From: Scilla litardierei
Lineage: Eukaryota > Streptophyta > Magnoliopsida > Asparagales > Asparagaceae
Length of the DNA stretch: 64,000 nucleotides
NCBI GenBank assembly: GCA_030789695.1
Contig: JAULAV010008622.1
Location: forward strand, 36,990 to 100,989
Reading direction: 5' to 3'
Below, in pieces: positions 1 to 14,003 of the stretch (the first letter of the stretch is position 1; the number at the start of each line of letters is the position of its first letter). The notes under the pieces were generated by a model that ran no database searches, was not told the DNA's origin, and was given only the letters and a program-made list of their open reading frames with translations. Both the position numbers and the translations under genes were made by a program.

Positions 1-67
1 CTTTGTCGATCAGCGCGTCGTCAGCTTCACGCTGGCACAAACAATGTCTCAATCCGATGTCTAGATC
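1..67. other. unassigned flank outside the satellite
   Basis: Short non-satellite sequence at the window edge. It lies beyond the stop codon of the inverted satellite-like reading frame at 68-273. I see no other feature in it. Confidence 0.4.
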
Positions 68-273
68 TCAAGATATAGCCCTCCAAAGTTCTATGTGCAA
101 ATCTATCCGAATCTGGTCTGTACGTAAATCAATTCTTGTTCTGTAGAATCTGCAGCAGCGGCCTATGCGTAAAGTATGTTTCTGTCCCGTCTTCCAGAAA
201 TTGTAGTAAATCGAACCGAGCTCAAAAAAATCCGAATAAATACTCGTTGGAATCGTGGGCTCGTTCTCTTCGA
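68..273 (-). pseudogene. exon-like, diverged inverted relative of the satellite monomer
   Basis: Read on the minus strand, TTATTTTCCAG (complement of 274-284) looks like a 3' splice acceptor. It is followed by a frame open for 68 codons, ending at TGA (complement of 68-70). The first third matches the satellite monomer at both DNA and translated level. Seen here: EENEPTIPTSIYSDFFELGS then IYYNFWK. Satellite monomers give EDGDLPVPTDIFADFSELGA then IFYIFWK. After FWK the two part: this copy continues in a basic stretch (TGQKHTLRIGRCCRFYRTRI) that the satellite lacks. It is the only copy here outside the array, is in opposite orientation, and is less AT-rich than the array. I do not recognise the protein family. 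It may be a source-gene exon, or a diverged inverted monomer at the array edge that is open by chance. Confidence 0.6.
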
Positions 274-447
274 CTGGAAAATAAGAAAGGGCCGATTTGG
301 ATGCTTTTGTGGAGATGAATTATCATATCTTTGAAGTACATCTTAGGGCTTTGAATTTGATCTCTTGGACTTTGTTTCTTCAAAGTCGACGGCCTTGGTT
401 ACACAAAGTCATCGATCGTTGTTTTTAACTACATGTTGTATCCAATA
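274..447. other. transition between exon-like copy and satellite array
   Basis: Non-repetitive sequence between the inverted satellite relative and the first recognisable monomer, which starts at the TTTGTCTTCTCTTATTTTTG motif near 450. On the minus strand, just upstream of the acceptor-like site, a GATATGATAATT block recalls the satellite's AAATGATATGATTTTT. The similarity may therefore reach into the intron-like part. No gene is seen. Confidence 0.4.
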
Positions 448-3400
448 GTTTGTCTTCTCTTATTTTTGTGTGTTGAAGATGGCGATTTCCCGGTTCCAAT
501 GGACATTTTTACGGATTTTTCTTATCTTGAGGCTGTTTTTCTACATTTTCTGGAAGATATGGGATCCTTTTATGAAATGATATGATTTTTGGCCTAATTT
601 TGTCCTTTATTTTTCAGATGAAGATCATGATCTCCCAGTTCCAACGAACATTTTTGCAGATTTTTCTGAGCTAGGGATATTTTCTACATATTCTGGAAAA
701 TATGGATCTTTATATTAAATGTATATTATATTTTTATAGCCTAATTTTGTCATTTCTTATTTTTCAGTTGAAGATATCGATCTTTCGGTTCCAACTGACA
801 TTTTTGCGTATTATTCTAACCTCGAGGCTATTTTCTAAATTTTCTGTAATATATGTATCTTTTTATTAAATGATATAATTTTTGGCCTAGTTGAAGATGA
901 CGATCCCTCAACGGACATTGTTGCGTAATTTTCTGAGCTCGGTGCTATTTTTTACATTTTATTGAAGATGTGGATCTTTTTTATTAAACGATATGATTTT
1001 TGTAGCCTAATTTTGTCTTATCTTATTTTTTCAGTTGAACATGGTGATCTTCCGGTTCCAACGACCATCATTATGGATTTTTCTAAGCTCGAAACTATTT
1101 TTCTACATTTTCAGGAAGTTATGGTTATTTTATTAAATGAGATGATTTTTTGGCCTAATTTTGTCTTATCTTATTTTTTATTTGAAGATGGCAAACTCCC
1201 GGTTCCAACAGATATTTTTGCAGATTTTTCTGAGCTCGGAAATATTTCCTACAGTTTATTAAAGATGTGGTTCATTTCATTAAATGATATTATTTTCAGT
1301 AGACTAAGTTTGTCTTCTCTTATTTTTCAGTTGAAGATGGTGATATCCTGTTTCCAATGGAATTTTTTGTCGATTTTTCTAATCTCAGGGCTATTTTCTA
1401 AATTTTATTGAAGATATGTATCTTTTTATTAAAAGATATGATTTTTATAGCCTAAGTTTGTCTTCGCTTATTTTTCAGTTGAATATGACAATCTTTTGGT
1501 TCCAACGGACTTTTTTGTGGGTTTTTCTTATCTATGTGCTATTTTCTATATTTTCTGTAAGATATATTAAATTGTAGGATTTTTATAACCTAATTTTGTC
1601 TTCCCCTATTTTTAGTTGAAGATGGCGATCACCTGGTCACAACAGACATTTTTATTGATTTTTCTGAGCTCGGGGTTATTTTTTCATTTTCTTGAATAAA
1701 TGGATATTTTTATAAAATGATATGCTTTTTATAGTCTAATTTTGTCTTCTCTTTTTTCACTTAAATATGGTGATCTTTCGATTCCAATGGACATTTTAGC
1801 GGATTTTTCTGAATTCGGTGCTCTTTTTCTACATTTTCTCGAAGATATGGATATTTTGATTAAATGATATGATTTTTTTGCCTAATTTGTCCTCTCTTAT
1901 TTTTTCGTTGAAGATGGCGATCTGCCAGTTTCAACTGATGTTTTTTGCGGGGTTTTATGAGCGCTGCGCTATTTTCTATATTTTCTGTAAGATAAGATTA
2001 TTTTTATTAAATCTTATGATTTTATAGCCTAATTTTGTCTTCTTTTATTTTTCAGTTGAAAATGGTGATCTCCCGGTTCCAACATATATTTTTAGGAATT
2101 TTTCTGAGCTCGGGGCTATTTTCTACATTTTATTGGGGACATGGATACTTTTATTAGATATGATTATTATAGCCTAAATTTGTTTTATCTTATTTTTCAC
2201 TTGAAGAAGACGATCTCCCGGTTCCAACAGACGTTTTATGGATCTTTTTATTAAATAATTTGTTTTTTCTACACTAAGTTTTTCTTCTCTTATTTTTCAG
2301 TCGAAAATGGCGATCTCCCGGTTCCAACAGGCATTTTTGCGGATTTTTCTCACTACGAGACTATTTTCTACATTTTCTGAAAGACATGGATCTTTTCATT
2401 AAATGATATGATTCTTGGCATAATTTTGTCTTGTCTTATTTTTCAGTTGAAAATAGCGATCACCCGGTTCCAACGTTCATTTTTGCAGATTTTTTTGAGA
2501 TTGGAGCTATTTTCTACATTTTATGTAAGAAATGGATCTTTTCATTAAATAATATGATTTTTATAGAATTAGTTTGTCTTCTCTTATTTTTTCAGTTGAA
2601 GATCGTGATCTCCCGGTTCCAACATATATTTTTGCAGATTTTTCTTAGCTCGTGACAATTTTTCTACATTTTCTGGAAGATATGGATCGTTTGATTAAAT
2701 GATATGATTTTTTGGCCTAATTTTGTCTTCTCTTATTTTTTTTCAGTTGAAGATTGCGATCTACCAGTTACAACAGACATTTTTGATGATTTTCCCGAAC
2801 TCTGAGCCATTTTCTAAATTTTCTGTGAGATATGAATCTTTATATTACATAATATGATTTTTATAGCCAAATTTTGCCTTCTCTTATTTTTAGGTTGAAG
2901 TTGGCGATCTCCAGGTTCCAACAGACATTTTTGTTGATTTTTCTGAGCTCTTAGTTATTTTCTTTATTTTCTGAAAGATAGATCTTTTTATTAAATGATA
3001 AGATTTTTGGCCTAATTTTGTCTTCTCTAATTTTTCAGTTGAAGATGGCGATCTCCCGATTTCAACGTTCCTTTTTACGGATTTTTCTCAGCTCCAGGCT
3101 AATTTCCACATTTTCTAGAAGTTATGGATCGTATTTATTAAAAAAATGGATCTCTTTATTAAATGACAAACTTTTATAGCCTAATTTTGGCATCTCATAT
3201 TTTTCAGTTGAAGATGGCGATCTCCAGGTTCCAACATACATTTTTGCGGATTTTTCTTAGCGTTTGGCTTTGTTTCATCAATTTTTTGGAAGATATGAAT
3301 CGTTTTATTAAAAGATATTATTTTTTGCCTAATTTCACCTTCTCTTTTTTCAATTGAAGATGATGATCTCACGGTTCCAACGGACATTTGTGTGTATTTT

Positions 3401-6400
3401 TCTGAGCACGGTGCTATTTTCTATATTTTATGGCAGATATGTATCTTTTTATTAATTGAAATGATTATTTGGCCTTATTTTGTCTTCTCTTATTTTCCAG
3501 TTGATGATGGCGATTTCCCAATTCCAACGGACATTTTTTCATATTTTTCTGCACTCCGAGCCATTTTCTGCATTATCTATTTGATTATATTTATATTAAA
3601 TGATATGATTTTTATATCCTAATTTTGTCTCCTCTTATTATTCAGTTGAAGATGGCGATCCCCCGGTTCTAAAGGAAATTTTTATTAAAGAAATGATTTT
3701 TTGACCTAATTTTTTCTTCTCATATTTTTTCAGATGAAGATGGTGATCTCCCGGTTTCAACGAATATTTTTGCGGCTTTTTTCGAGCTCCGGGCTATTTT
3801 CTACATTTTCGGAAGTTATTTATCTTTTTATTAATTGAAGTGATTTTTATACCCTAGTGGTCTTCTCTCATTTTTAGTTGAAGATGGCAATCTTCCGGTT
3901 CCAACTGACATATTTAGATTTTATGACCTCGGTGTTATTTTCTATATTTTATGGAAGATATAGAACATTTTATTAAATAATACGATTTTTATAGCCAACG
4001 TTTGTATTCTCTTATTTTTAAGTTGAAGATGGCAATCCCCCGGCTACAACGGACATTTTTACAGATTTTTCTACATTTTCTGGAAGTTATGTATTTTTTA
4101 TGAAATGATATGATTTTTTGGCCTAATTTTGTCTTCTCTTTTTTTAATTTGAAGATGGCGATCTCCCGGTTCTAAAGGACATTTGTGCGGAGTTTTTGAG
4201 CTCCGAGCTATTTTCTATATTTTTTGTATAATATTAATCTTTATATTAAATGATATGATTTTTATAACCTAATTTGTCATCTCTTATTTTATCAGATGAA
4301 GATGGCGATCTCCCGGTTCCAAGGGACATTTTTGCGGATTTTTCTTAGCTCGGGTGTATTTTTCAACATTTTCGAAAAATTATGGATCTTTTTATTAAAT
4401 GAGATGTTTTTGGCCTTGTTTTGTCTTCTTTTATTTTTCAGTTGAAGATTACGATCTCCTGTTTCAAATAGACATTTTGCGTATTATTATGACTTTGAGA
4501 CTATTTTCTAAATTTTCTAGAAGTTATGTATATTTTTATTAAATGATAAGATTTTTGGCCTAATTTTATCTTTTCTTATTTTTCAGTTAAAGATGGCGAT
4601 CTCCCGGTTCTAACAGAAATTTTTGCATAAATTTCGAATTTCGGTACTATTTTCTACATTTTATGAAAGATATGAATTTTTTATTAAATGATATGATTTT
4701 TATATCCTATGTTTTTCTTCTCTTATTTTTCCAGAGTTGAATATTGCGTTCTATCGGTTCCAGCGAACATTTTTACTAATTTTTGTTAGCATGTGGGCGA
4801 TTTTTCTTCATTTTATGTAAGAAATAGATCAATTTATTAAATGATATGATTTTTGGCATATTATTATTTTCTCTTATTTTTCAGTTGAAGATGGGGTTCT
4901 CACGGTTCCAACGGCGATTTTGCCGGATTTGTTTGAACCCCTAGAGGCTATTTTCTACATTTTCTGGAAGATATGGATCTTTCATTAAATGATATAATTT
5001 TTAGGCCTAATTTATTCTTCTCTTCTTTTGAAGATGACGATGGTGATCTCTGGTTACAACAAACATTTTCGAATATTTTTCTGAGCTCCGGGCTATTTTC
5101 TAAATTTTTTGTAAGAAATGAATCTTTAAATTAAATGATATGATTTTTATAGCCTAATTTTGTCTTCTCTGATTTTGTTAGTTGAAGATGTCGATCTCCC
5201 GATTCCAACGGGCATTTTGCGGATTTTTCTAAATCGAAAATATTTTCTATAGTTTATTGAAGATATGGATGCTTGTATTAAATGATATGATTTTGTGGCC
5301 TAATTTTGTCTTCTCTTATTTTTCAGATGAAGATGACGATCTCCCAATTCCAAGGGACATTTATGCAGATTTTTCTGGGCTCTGGGATATTTTTTACATT
5401 TCTGTAAGATATGGACTATATATTAAATGAAATGATTTTTATGGCCTAATTTTGTCTTCTATTATTTTTCTATTGAAGATGGCAATCACCCGTTTCCAAA
5501 GGAAATTTTGCATATTTTTCTGAACTCGTGGCTATTTTCTATATTTTTTGGAACATAAGGATCTTTATATTTTTTGATATGATTTTTGTTGCCTAATTTG
5601 GTCTTCTCTTTTTTTCTAGTTGATCATGACGATCTTTTTATTAAATGATAGGTTTTTTGGCCTTATTCTGTCTTCTCTTATTTTTCAGTTTATGATGGCG
5701 TTCTCCCGATTCCAACAGATATTTTTGCGGATTTTTGACATAGATGCTATTTTCTATAATCTCTGGAAGATATGGATCTTTTTAATAAATAATATGATAT
5801 TTGGCCAAATTTTGACTTTTCAAATTTTTTAGAAGAAAATGGCGATCTCCAGGTTCCAACTGACATTTTATAGATTTTCTAAGTACGGGGAAATTTTTCT
5901 ACATTTTAAGGAAAATATGGATAATTTTATAAAATGGTATTATTTTTTGGCCTAATTTTGTCTTCTCTTATTTTTCTGTTGAAGATGGTGTTCCCTCTGT
6001 TCCTACATATATTTTTGCATATTTTTTTGACGTAGAAGCTAGTTTCTACATTTTCTGGAAGATATGGATTTTTTATTGTATAATTTGTATTTTAAGCCTA
6101 ATTTGTCTTCTCTTATTTTTCAGTTTAAGATGGCGATTTCCCTGTTCCAACGGACATTTTGTAGTTTGTTAGTTACTGGCTATTTTTTAAATTTTAAATA
6201 AGATATGTATCTTTAAAATAAAAGATATGATTTTCTAACCTAATTTTGTCTTGACTTATTTTTAAGTTGGAGATGGGGATCTCCCGGTTCAAACAGACAT
6301 TTTCCAGATTTTACTTAGCTCGGAGATATTTTTGTATTTTCTGGAAAATATGCATCTTTTAGTTAAATGATATGATTTTTAGCAGAATTTTGCCTTCTCT

Positions 6401-8993
6401 TATTTTTAATTGAAGATAGCGATCTCTTTGTTCCAACGGACATTTTCGCGGATTTTTCTGAGCTTGGGCTATTTTCTGCATTTTCTTGAAGATATGAATC
6501 ATTTTATTAAATGATATCATTTTTGGCCAAATTTTATCTCATCTTATTGTTTATTTGAAGATGCCAATCTCCCTGTTCCAATGGGTATTTTTGGGGATTT
6601 TTTGTGCTGAGAGATATTTTCTATATTTTATTGAAGAAATGAAACTTATTAAAGGATATGATTTTTAGCCTAATTTTGTCTTCTCTTATTTTCAGTTGAA
6701 GATGGCGATCTCCCAGTTCCAACGGACATTTTTGCGGATTTTTCTTAGATCGGGACTATTTTTCTACATTTTTGTATAGTTATGAATCTTTTTATTAAAT
6801 GATATGATTTTTTGATCTAAATTTGTCTTCTCCTATTTTTCAATTGAAGATGGCGATCACCCAGTCCTATGGACAGTGTTGCATATAATTCTGACCTCGG
6901 GGCTATTTTCTAAATTTTCTTGAAGATTTGGATTTTTTTAAAAATTAAATGATTTTTTTGCCTAAGTTTGTCTTCTTTTATTTTTCAGTTGAAGATGGCG
7001 ATCTTTCGGTCCCAACAAAATTTTTTGCGGATTTTTCGAAGCCCGGTGCTATTTTCTACATTTTATGGAAGATCTAAATCTTTTATTAAATGATATGATT
7101 TTTATATCCTACGTTTTTCTTCTCTGATTTTTTAAGTTGAATATTGCGATCTACCGATTCCAGCAAACATTTTTGCTGATTTTTGTTACCTTGGGGCTAT
7201 TTTTCTTCATTTTATGAAGATATGGATCATTCTATTAAAGAATATGATTTTTGGCCTAATGTTGTTTTCTTTTATTTTTCAATTGAAGATGGCGTGCTCA
7301 CGGTTCCAACGGAGATTTTTGCAAATTTTATCTTCTCATATTTTTCAGATGAAGATGACGATCCCAGTTCCAACAGACATTTTGCGGATTTTTCTTAGCT
7401 CTGTACTATTTCTACTTTTTCTATAAGATATATATCTTTATATTAAATGATATGACTTTTATAGCCTAATTTTGTCTTCTCTTATTTTTCAGTTTAAAAT
7501 GGCGATCTCCATGTTCCAACAGACATTTTTGCAGGATTTTCTAAGCTAGGTGCTATTTTCTAGATTTTATTGAATATATGGCTCTTTTTATTAAATGATA
7601 TGATTTTTAGCCTAATTTTGTCTTCTATTATTTTTCACTTGAAGATGTCGATATCCCACTTTCAACGGACATTTTTGCAGATATTTCTGAGCTGGCGATT
7701 ATTTTTCTACATTTTTGAAAAGTTATGGATCTTTTTATTAAATGATTTGATTTTTTGGCGTAATTTTGTCTTCTCTTTTTTAGTTGAAGAAGACGATCTC
7801 CGATTTCCAACAAACATTTGTACGGATTTTTCTAAGATCCGAGCTATTTTCTAAATTTTCTGGAAGATATGAATTCTTATATTAAGTGATATGATCTTTA
7901 TAAGCTAATTTTGTCTTCTCTTATTTTTTAGTTGAAGATGGCGATTTTCCAGTTCCAATGGATATTTTTGCGTCTTTTATTGAACTCGTGACTATTTTTC
8001 TACATTTTCGAAAAGTTATAGATCTTTTATCAAATGATATGATTTTTAGGCCTAATTTTATCTTCTCTTATTTTTGTTTTCATTGAAGATGCAGATCGCC
8101 TGGTTCGAATTGACATTTGTGAGGATTTTTTGAGCTTCGGGGTATTTCTAAATTTTCTGTAAGATATAAATCTTTATGTTAAATGATATGATTTTATAGC
8201 CTAATTTTGTTTTCTCTGATTTTTTAGTGGAAGATGCCGATCTCCCTGATCCAATGTCCATTTTTGCGGATTTTTCTAAACTCGTAACTGTTTCCTACAG
8301 TTTATTGAAGAGATGGATCGTTTTATTACATGATATGATTTTATAGACTATGTTTTTCTTCTCTTATTTTTAGTTGAATGTGGTGATCTCCCGGTTCCAA
8401 TGGAAATTTTTGCGGAATGTTTTGAGCTCTGGGATATTTTCTACATTTTCTGTAAGATATGAATCTTTATATTAAATGATATGATTTTTATGGTCTAATT
8501 TTGTTTTCTCTTATTTTTCATATGAAGATGACAGTCTCCCAGTTCTAAAGGACATTTTTGCGGATTTTTCTTAGCTATGTGATATTTTCTATATTTTCCG
8601 TAAGATATGGATCTTTTTAAATGATATGATTTTATGGCCTAATTTTGTCTTCTCTTATTTTTTTTATTTTAATAGGACGATCTCTTGTTTCCAACGGAAA
8701 TTTTTGCGTGTTTTTTGAGGTCGAGGCTATTTTCCATATCATTTGGAAGATAAGGATCTTTATATTAATTGATATGATTTTTGTTGCATATTTTGTCTTC
8801 TCTTATTTTTCAATTAATGATGGCGTTCTTTTTATTCAATGATATGATTTTTGGCCATATTTCGTCTTCGATTATATTTCAATTAAAGATCGCGAACTCC
8901 TGGTCCCAATAGTCATTTTTGCGAAATTTTCTTCGCTCCAGGCTATTTTTCACATTTTTTGAAAGATATGGATCGTTTTATCAAATGATATCA

Positions 8994-9056
8994 GAGAAGA
9001 CAAAATTAGGCCAAAAATTGTCAGTTGAAACCGGTAAATTGCCATCTTCCACTGAT
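8994..9056 (-). repeat. inverted satellite fragment
   Basis: AGAAGACAAAATTAGGCC is the reverse complement of the usual GGCCTAATTTTGTCTTCT, and GCCATCTTCCACTGA is the reverse complement of TCAGTGGAAGATGGC. The flanks are in normal orientation. It is a shorter version of the inverted blocks at 30100, 50253 and 53750 and shares their left junction (AAATGATATCAGAGAAGAC). Confidence 0.85.
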
Positions 9057-10060
9057 AATATTTTTATATATCATTTTCTGAGCTTGGTGCTATTTTCAAC
9101 ATTTTATGAAAGATATGGATCTTTCTATTAATTGATATGATTTTTATAGCATAAATTTGTCTTCTCTTCTTTTCCAGTTGAAGATAGCAATCTTTTTATT
9201 AAATGATATGATATTTTGGCCTAATTTTCTCTTCCCTTATATTTTGGTTGAAGATGGCGATCTCCTGGTTTCAAAGGACATTTTTGCGGATTTTTCTGAC
9301 TTCCGTGCTATTATCTACTTTTTTGGAAGATATGTATCATTTTATTAAATGATATGATATTTTGGCATAATTTTGTCTTCTCTGATATTTTGGTTGAGGA
9401 TGTCGATCACTCGGTTCCAGTGGACATTTTTGAAGATTTTTCTGAGCTCGGGGCTATTTATACACTTTCTAGAAGATAAGAATCTTTATATTAAATGATA
9501 TGATTTTTCTATCCTAATTTTTCTTCTCTTATTTTTTCAGTTGAAGATGGCGATCTCCCAATTCCAACAGACATTTTTGGTATATTTTTCTAAGCTCCAA
9601 GCTATGTTCTCCATTTTATTAAAGGTATGGGGCTCTTTATTAAATAACAAGATTTTTGTAGCCTAATTTTGTCTTCTCATATTTTTCAGTTGAATATGTC
9701 GATTTCTCGGTTCCAACAGACATTTTTTCGGATTTTTCTTAACTTCGGGGGATTTCTACATTTTCTTGATATAATGTTTTATTAAATGATATGATTTTTT
9801 GCCTAATTTTGTCTTCTATTTTTTTCAGTTGAATATTGCGATCTCCTGGTTCCAACAGACATTTGTGCAAATTTTTCTAAGCTCGGTGCTATTTTCTACA
9901 TTTATGGCCGTATGAATCTTTTTACTAAATGATATGATTTTTGGCCTAATTTTATCTTCTTTTATTGTTAAGTTGAAGATGGAGATCTCCTGGTTCCAAC
10001 GGACATTTTTCAGATTTTTCTGAGCTCCGAGCTATATTCTACATTTTTGTGTGATATAAA

Positions 10061-11644
10061 TTTTTATATTAAATGATATGATTTTTATAACCTAATTTGG
10101 TCTTCTCTTATCATTCATTTAAAGATGGCGATCTCCCGGTTCGCACGTACATTTTTGTCTATTTTTCTGAGATTGGGGCTATTTTTCTTTATTTTCGGGA
10201 AGTTATGGATCTTTTTATTTAATGAAATGATTTTTTGACTTAATTTTTCTTCTCTTATTTTTCTCAGTTGAAGATGGCAATCTTCGAGTTCCAACAGACA
10301 TTTTTTACAGAATGTTCTGAGCTCTGGGCTATTTTCCACTTCTTTCGAAGATATGTATGATTTTAGTAAATGATATGATATTTTGGCCTAATTTTGTATT
10401 CTCTTTTTTAGTTGAAGATGTCGATCTCCCGGTTCCAATTGACATTTTTGCATATTTTTCTGAGCTCAGTGCTATTTTGTACACTTTTTGGAGGTTAAGA
10501 ATCTTTATATTAATTGATGTGATTTTTATATCCTACATTTTTCTTCTCTTATTTTTCTGTTGAAGATGGCGATCTTCCTGTTCCAACAAATATTTTTGAT
10601 GATTTTTCTGAGCTCCAAACTATTTTCTACATTTTATTAAAGATATGGATCTCTTTATTAAAGGACAAGATTTTTTGCAGCCTAATTTTGTGTTCTCAAA
10701 TTTTTTCAGTTGAATATGAAGATCTCCTTGTTCCAACAGACATTTTTGCAGATTTTTCTTAGCTTTGGCTTTTGTCTACCTTTTCTGGAAGAAATGAGTC
10801 TTTTGATTAAATGATATGATTATTTGGCCTAATTTTGTTTTCTCTTTTTAGTTGAATATTACGATCCGCCGGTTCCAACAGACATTTGTGCAGACTTTTC
10901 TGAGCTCTGTGCTATTTTCTACATTTTATGGCAGATATGTATCTTTTTATTAAATGATATGATTTTTTGGCCTAATTTTGTCTTCTTTTATTTTTCAGTT
11001 GAAGATGGCAATCTACTGGTTCCAACGGGCCTTTTTACGGATTTTTCTGACCTCCAATCTATTTTCTACATTTTCGAAAAGTTATGGATCTTATTATTTA
11101 ATGATATGATTTTTATAATCTAATTTTGTCTTTTCTTATTATTTAGTGGAAGATGGCAATCTCCCGGTTCCAATGGACATTTTTGTCGATTTTTCTGAAC
11201 TTGCGCTATTTTTCTACATTTTCAAAAAGTTAAGGATATTTTTATTAAATGTTGTGATTTTTGACCTAATTTTTCTTCTCTTATTTTTTTAGATGAAGAT
11301 GGTGATCTCCCGGTTTCAATGAACATTTTGCGGAATTTTTTGAGCTCCGGGCTATTTTCTACATTTTCGAAAAGTTATGGATCTTTTTATTAATTGATAT
11401 GATTTTTATGGCTAATGGTGTCTTCTCTTATTTTTAAGTTGAAGTTGTCGATCTTCCGGTTCCAAGTGCCATTTTGCGTAATGTTTTGAGCTTGGTGCTA
11501 TTTTTAACATTTTATGGAAGATACAGAACTTTTTATTAAATAATACTATTTTCATATCCTATCTTTGTATTCTCTTATTATTTCATTTGAAGATGGCGAT
11601 CTCCAGGTTTCAACTGACATTTTTGCGGATTTTTCTACATTTTC
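10061..11644 (+). repeat. segmental duplication in the satellite, copy 1
   Basis: About 1.58 kb (11 monomers) repeated at 12420-14003 with a constant offset of 2359 bp. By eye the copies are almost identical, whereas neighbouring monomers differ at many positions. Open frames at 10115-10339 (minus) and 10357-10563 (plus) recur with the same translations in copy 2. Confidence 0.9.
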
Positions 11645-11880
11645 TGGAAGTTGTGTATCATCTTAAGAAATGATATGATTTTTTGGCCTAATATTGTCGT
11701 CTCTTTTTTTAATTTGAAGATGGTGATCTCCCGGTTCCAAAGGACATATGTGCGGATTTTTTTGAGCTCCAGGCTATTTTCTATATTTTTTTGTATAATT
11801 TGAATCTTTATATTAAATAATATGATTTTTATAACCTAATTTGTCATGTCTTATTTTTCAGATGAATATACTGATCTCTC
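11274..11880 (+). repeat. four-monomer unit (about 0.61 kb) duplicated next to itself
   Basis: The run starting TCTTCTCTTATTTTTTTAGA at 11274 recurs at 11891 (offset 617) and then, with the 2.1-2.36 kb duplications, at 13633 and 14002. The 11891 and 14002 copies share private variants (GGTGATCTCTCGGTTTC, GAGCTTTGGGC), so those two are sisters. The breakpoint at about 11880 joins ATACTGATCTCTCA directly to CCTAATTTTTC in mid-monomer. Confidence 0.8.
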
Positions 11881-12419
11881 ACCTAATTTTTCTTCTCTTA
11901 TTTTTTTAGATGAAGATGGTGATCTCTCGGTTTCAACGAACATTTTGCGGAATTTTTTGAGCTTTGGGCTATTTTCTACATTTTCGAAAAGTTATGGATC
12001 TTTTTATTAATTGATATGATTTTTATGGCTAATGGTGTCTTCTCTTATTTTTAAGTTGAAGTTATCGATCTTCCGGTTCCAAGTGCCATTTTGCGTAATG
12101 TTTTGAGCTTGGTTCTATTTTTAACATTTTATTGAAGATACAGAAATTTTTATTAAATAATACGATTTTCATATCCTATGTTTGTATTCTCTTATTATTT
12201 CATTTGAAGATGGCGATCTCCAGGTTTCAACTGACATTTTTACGGATTTTTCTACATTTTCTGGAAGTTGTGTATCGTCTTAAGATATGATATGATTTTT
12301 TGGCCTAATATTGTCGTCTCTTTTTTAATTTGAAGATAGTGATCTCCTGGTTCCAAAGGACATTTGTGCGGATTTTTTTGAGCTCCAGGCTATTTTCTAT
12401 ATTTTTTGTATAATATGAA

Positions 12420-14003
12420 TCTTTATATTAAATGATATGATTTTTATAACCTAATTTGGTCTTCTCTTATCATTCATTTAAAGATGGCGATCTCCCGGTT
12501 CGCACGTACATTTTTGTCTATTTTTCTGAGATTGGGGCTATTTTTCTTTATTTTCGGGAAGTTATGGATCTTTTTATTTAATGAAATGATTTTTTGACTT
12601 AATTTTTCTTCTCTTATTTTTCTCAGTTGAAGATGGCAATCTTCGAGTTCCAACAGACATTTTTTACAGAATGTTCTGAGCTCTGGGCTATTTTCCACTT
12701 CTTTCGAAGATATGTATGATTTTAGTAAATGATATGATATTTTGGCCTAATTTTGTATTCTCTTTTTTAGTTGAAGATGTCGATCTCCCGGTTCCAATTG
12801 ACATTTTTGCATATTTTTCTGAGCTCAGTGCTATTTTGTACACTTTTTGGAGGTTAAGAATCTTTATATTAATTGATGTGATTTTTATATCCTACATTTT
12901 TCTTCTCTTATTTTTCTGTTGAAGATGGCGATCTTCCTGTTCCAACAAATATTTTTGATGATTTTTCTGAGCTCCAAACTATTTTCTACATTTTATTAAA
13001 GATATGGATCTCTTTATTAAAGGACAAGATTTTTTGCAGCCTAATTTTGTGTTCTCAAATTTTTTCAGTTGAATATGAAGATCTCCTTGTTCCAACAGAC
13101 ATTTTTGCAGATTTTTCTTAGCTTTGGCTTTTGTCTACCTTTTCTGGAAGAAATGAGTCTTTTGATTAAATGATATGATTATTTGGCCTAATTTTGTTTT
13201 CTCTTTTTAGTTGAATATTACGATCCGCCGGTTCCAACAGACATTTGTGCAGACTTTTCTGAGCTCTGTGCTATTTTCTACATTTTATGGCAGATATGTA
13301 TCTTTTTATTAAATGATATGATTTTTTGGCCTAATTTTGTCTTCTTTTATTTTTCAGTTGAAGATGGCAATCTACTGGTTCCAACGGGCCTTTTTACGGA
13401 TTTTTCTGACCTCCAATCTATTTTCTACATTTTCGAAAAGTTATGGATCTTATTATTTAATGATATGATTTTTATAATCTAATTTTGTCTTTTCTTATTA
13501 TTTAGTGGAAGATGGCAATCTCCCGGTTCCAATGGACATTTTTGTCGATTTTTCTGAACTTGCGCTATTTTTCTACATTTTCAAAAAGTTAAGGATATTT
13601 TTATTAAATGTTGTGATTTTTGACCTAATTTTTCTTCTCTTATTTTTTTAGATGAAGATGGTGATCTCCCGGTTTCAATGAACATTTTGCGGAATTTTTT
13701 GAGCTCCGGGCTATTTTCTACATTTTCGAAAAGTTATGGATCTTTTTATTAATTGATATGATTTTTATGGCTAATGGTGTCTTCTCTTATTTTTAAGTTG
13801 AAGTTGTCGATCTTCCGGTTCCAAGTGCCATTTTGCGTAATGTTTTGAGCTTGGTGCTATTTTTAACATTTTATGGAAGATACAGAACTTTTTATTAAAT
13901 AATACTATTTTCATATCCTATCTTTGTATTCTCTTATTATTTCATTTGAAGATGGCGATCTCCAGGTTTCAACTGACATTTTTGCGGATTTTTCTACATT
14001 TTC
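12420..14003 (+). repeat. segmental duplication in the satellite, copy 2
   Basis: Second copy of 10061-11644. It ends in mid-monomer at about 14003, where TTTTTCTACATTTTC passes straight into TTCTCTTATTTTTTTAGATG instead of TGGAAGTTGTG. This is the footprint of an unequal exchange at mismatched monomer positions. Confidence 0.9.

Noticed and set aside
136..318. 60-codon plus-strand open frame in the left flank
   Set aside because: It is antisense to the better supported exon-like frame and resembles nothing.
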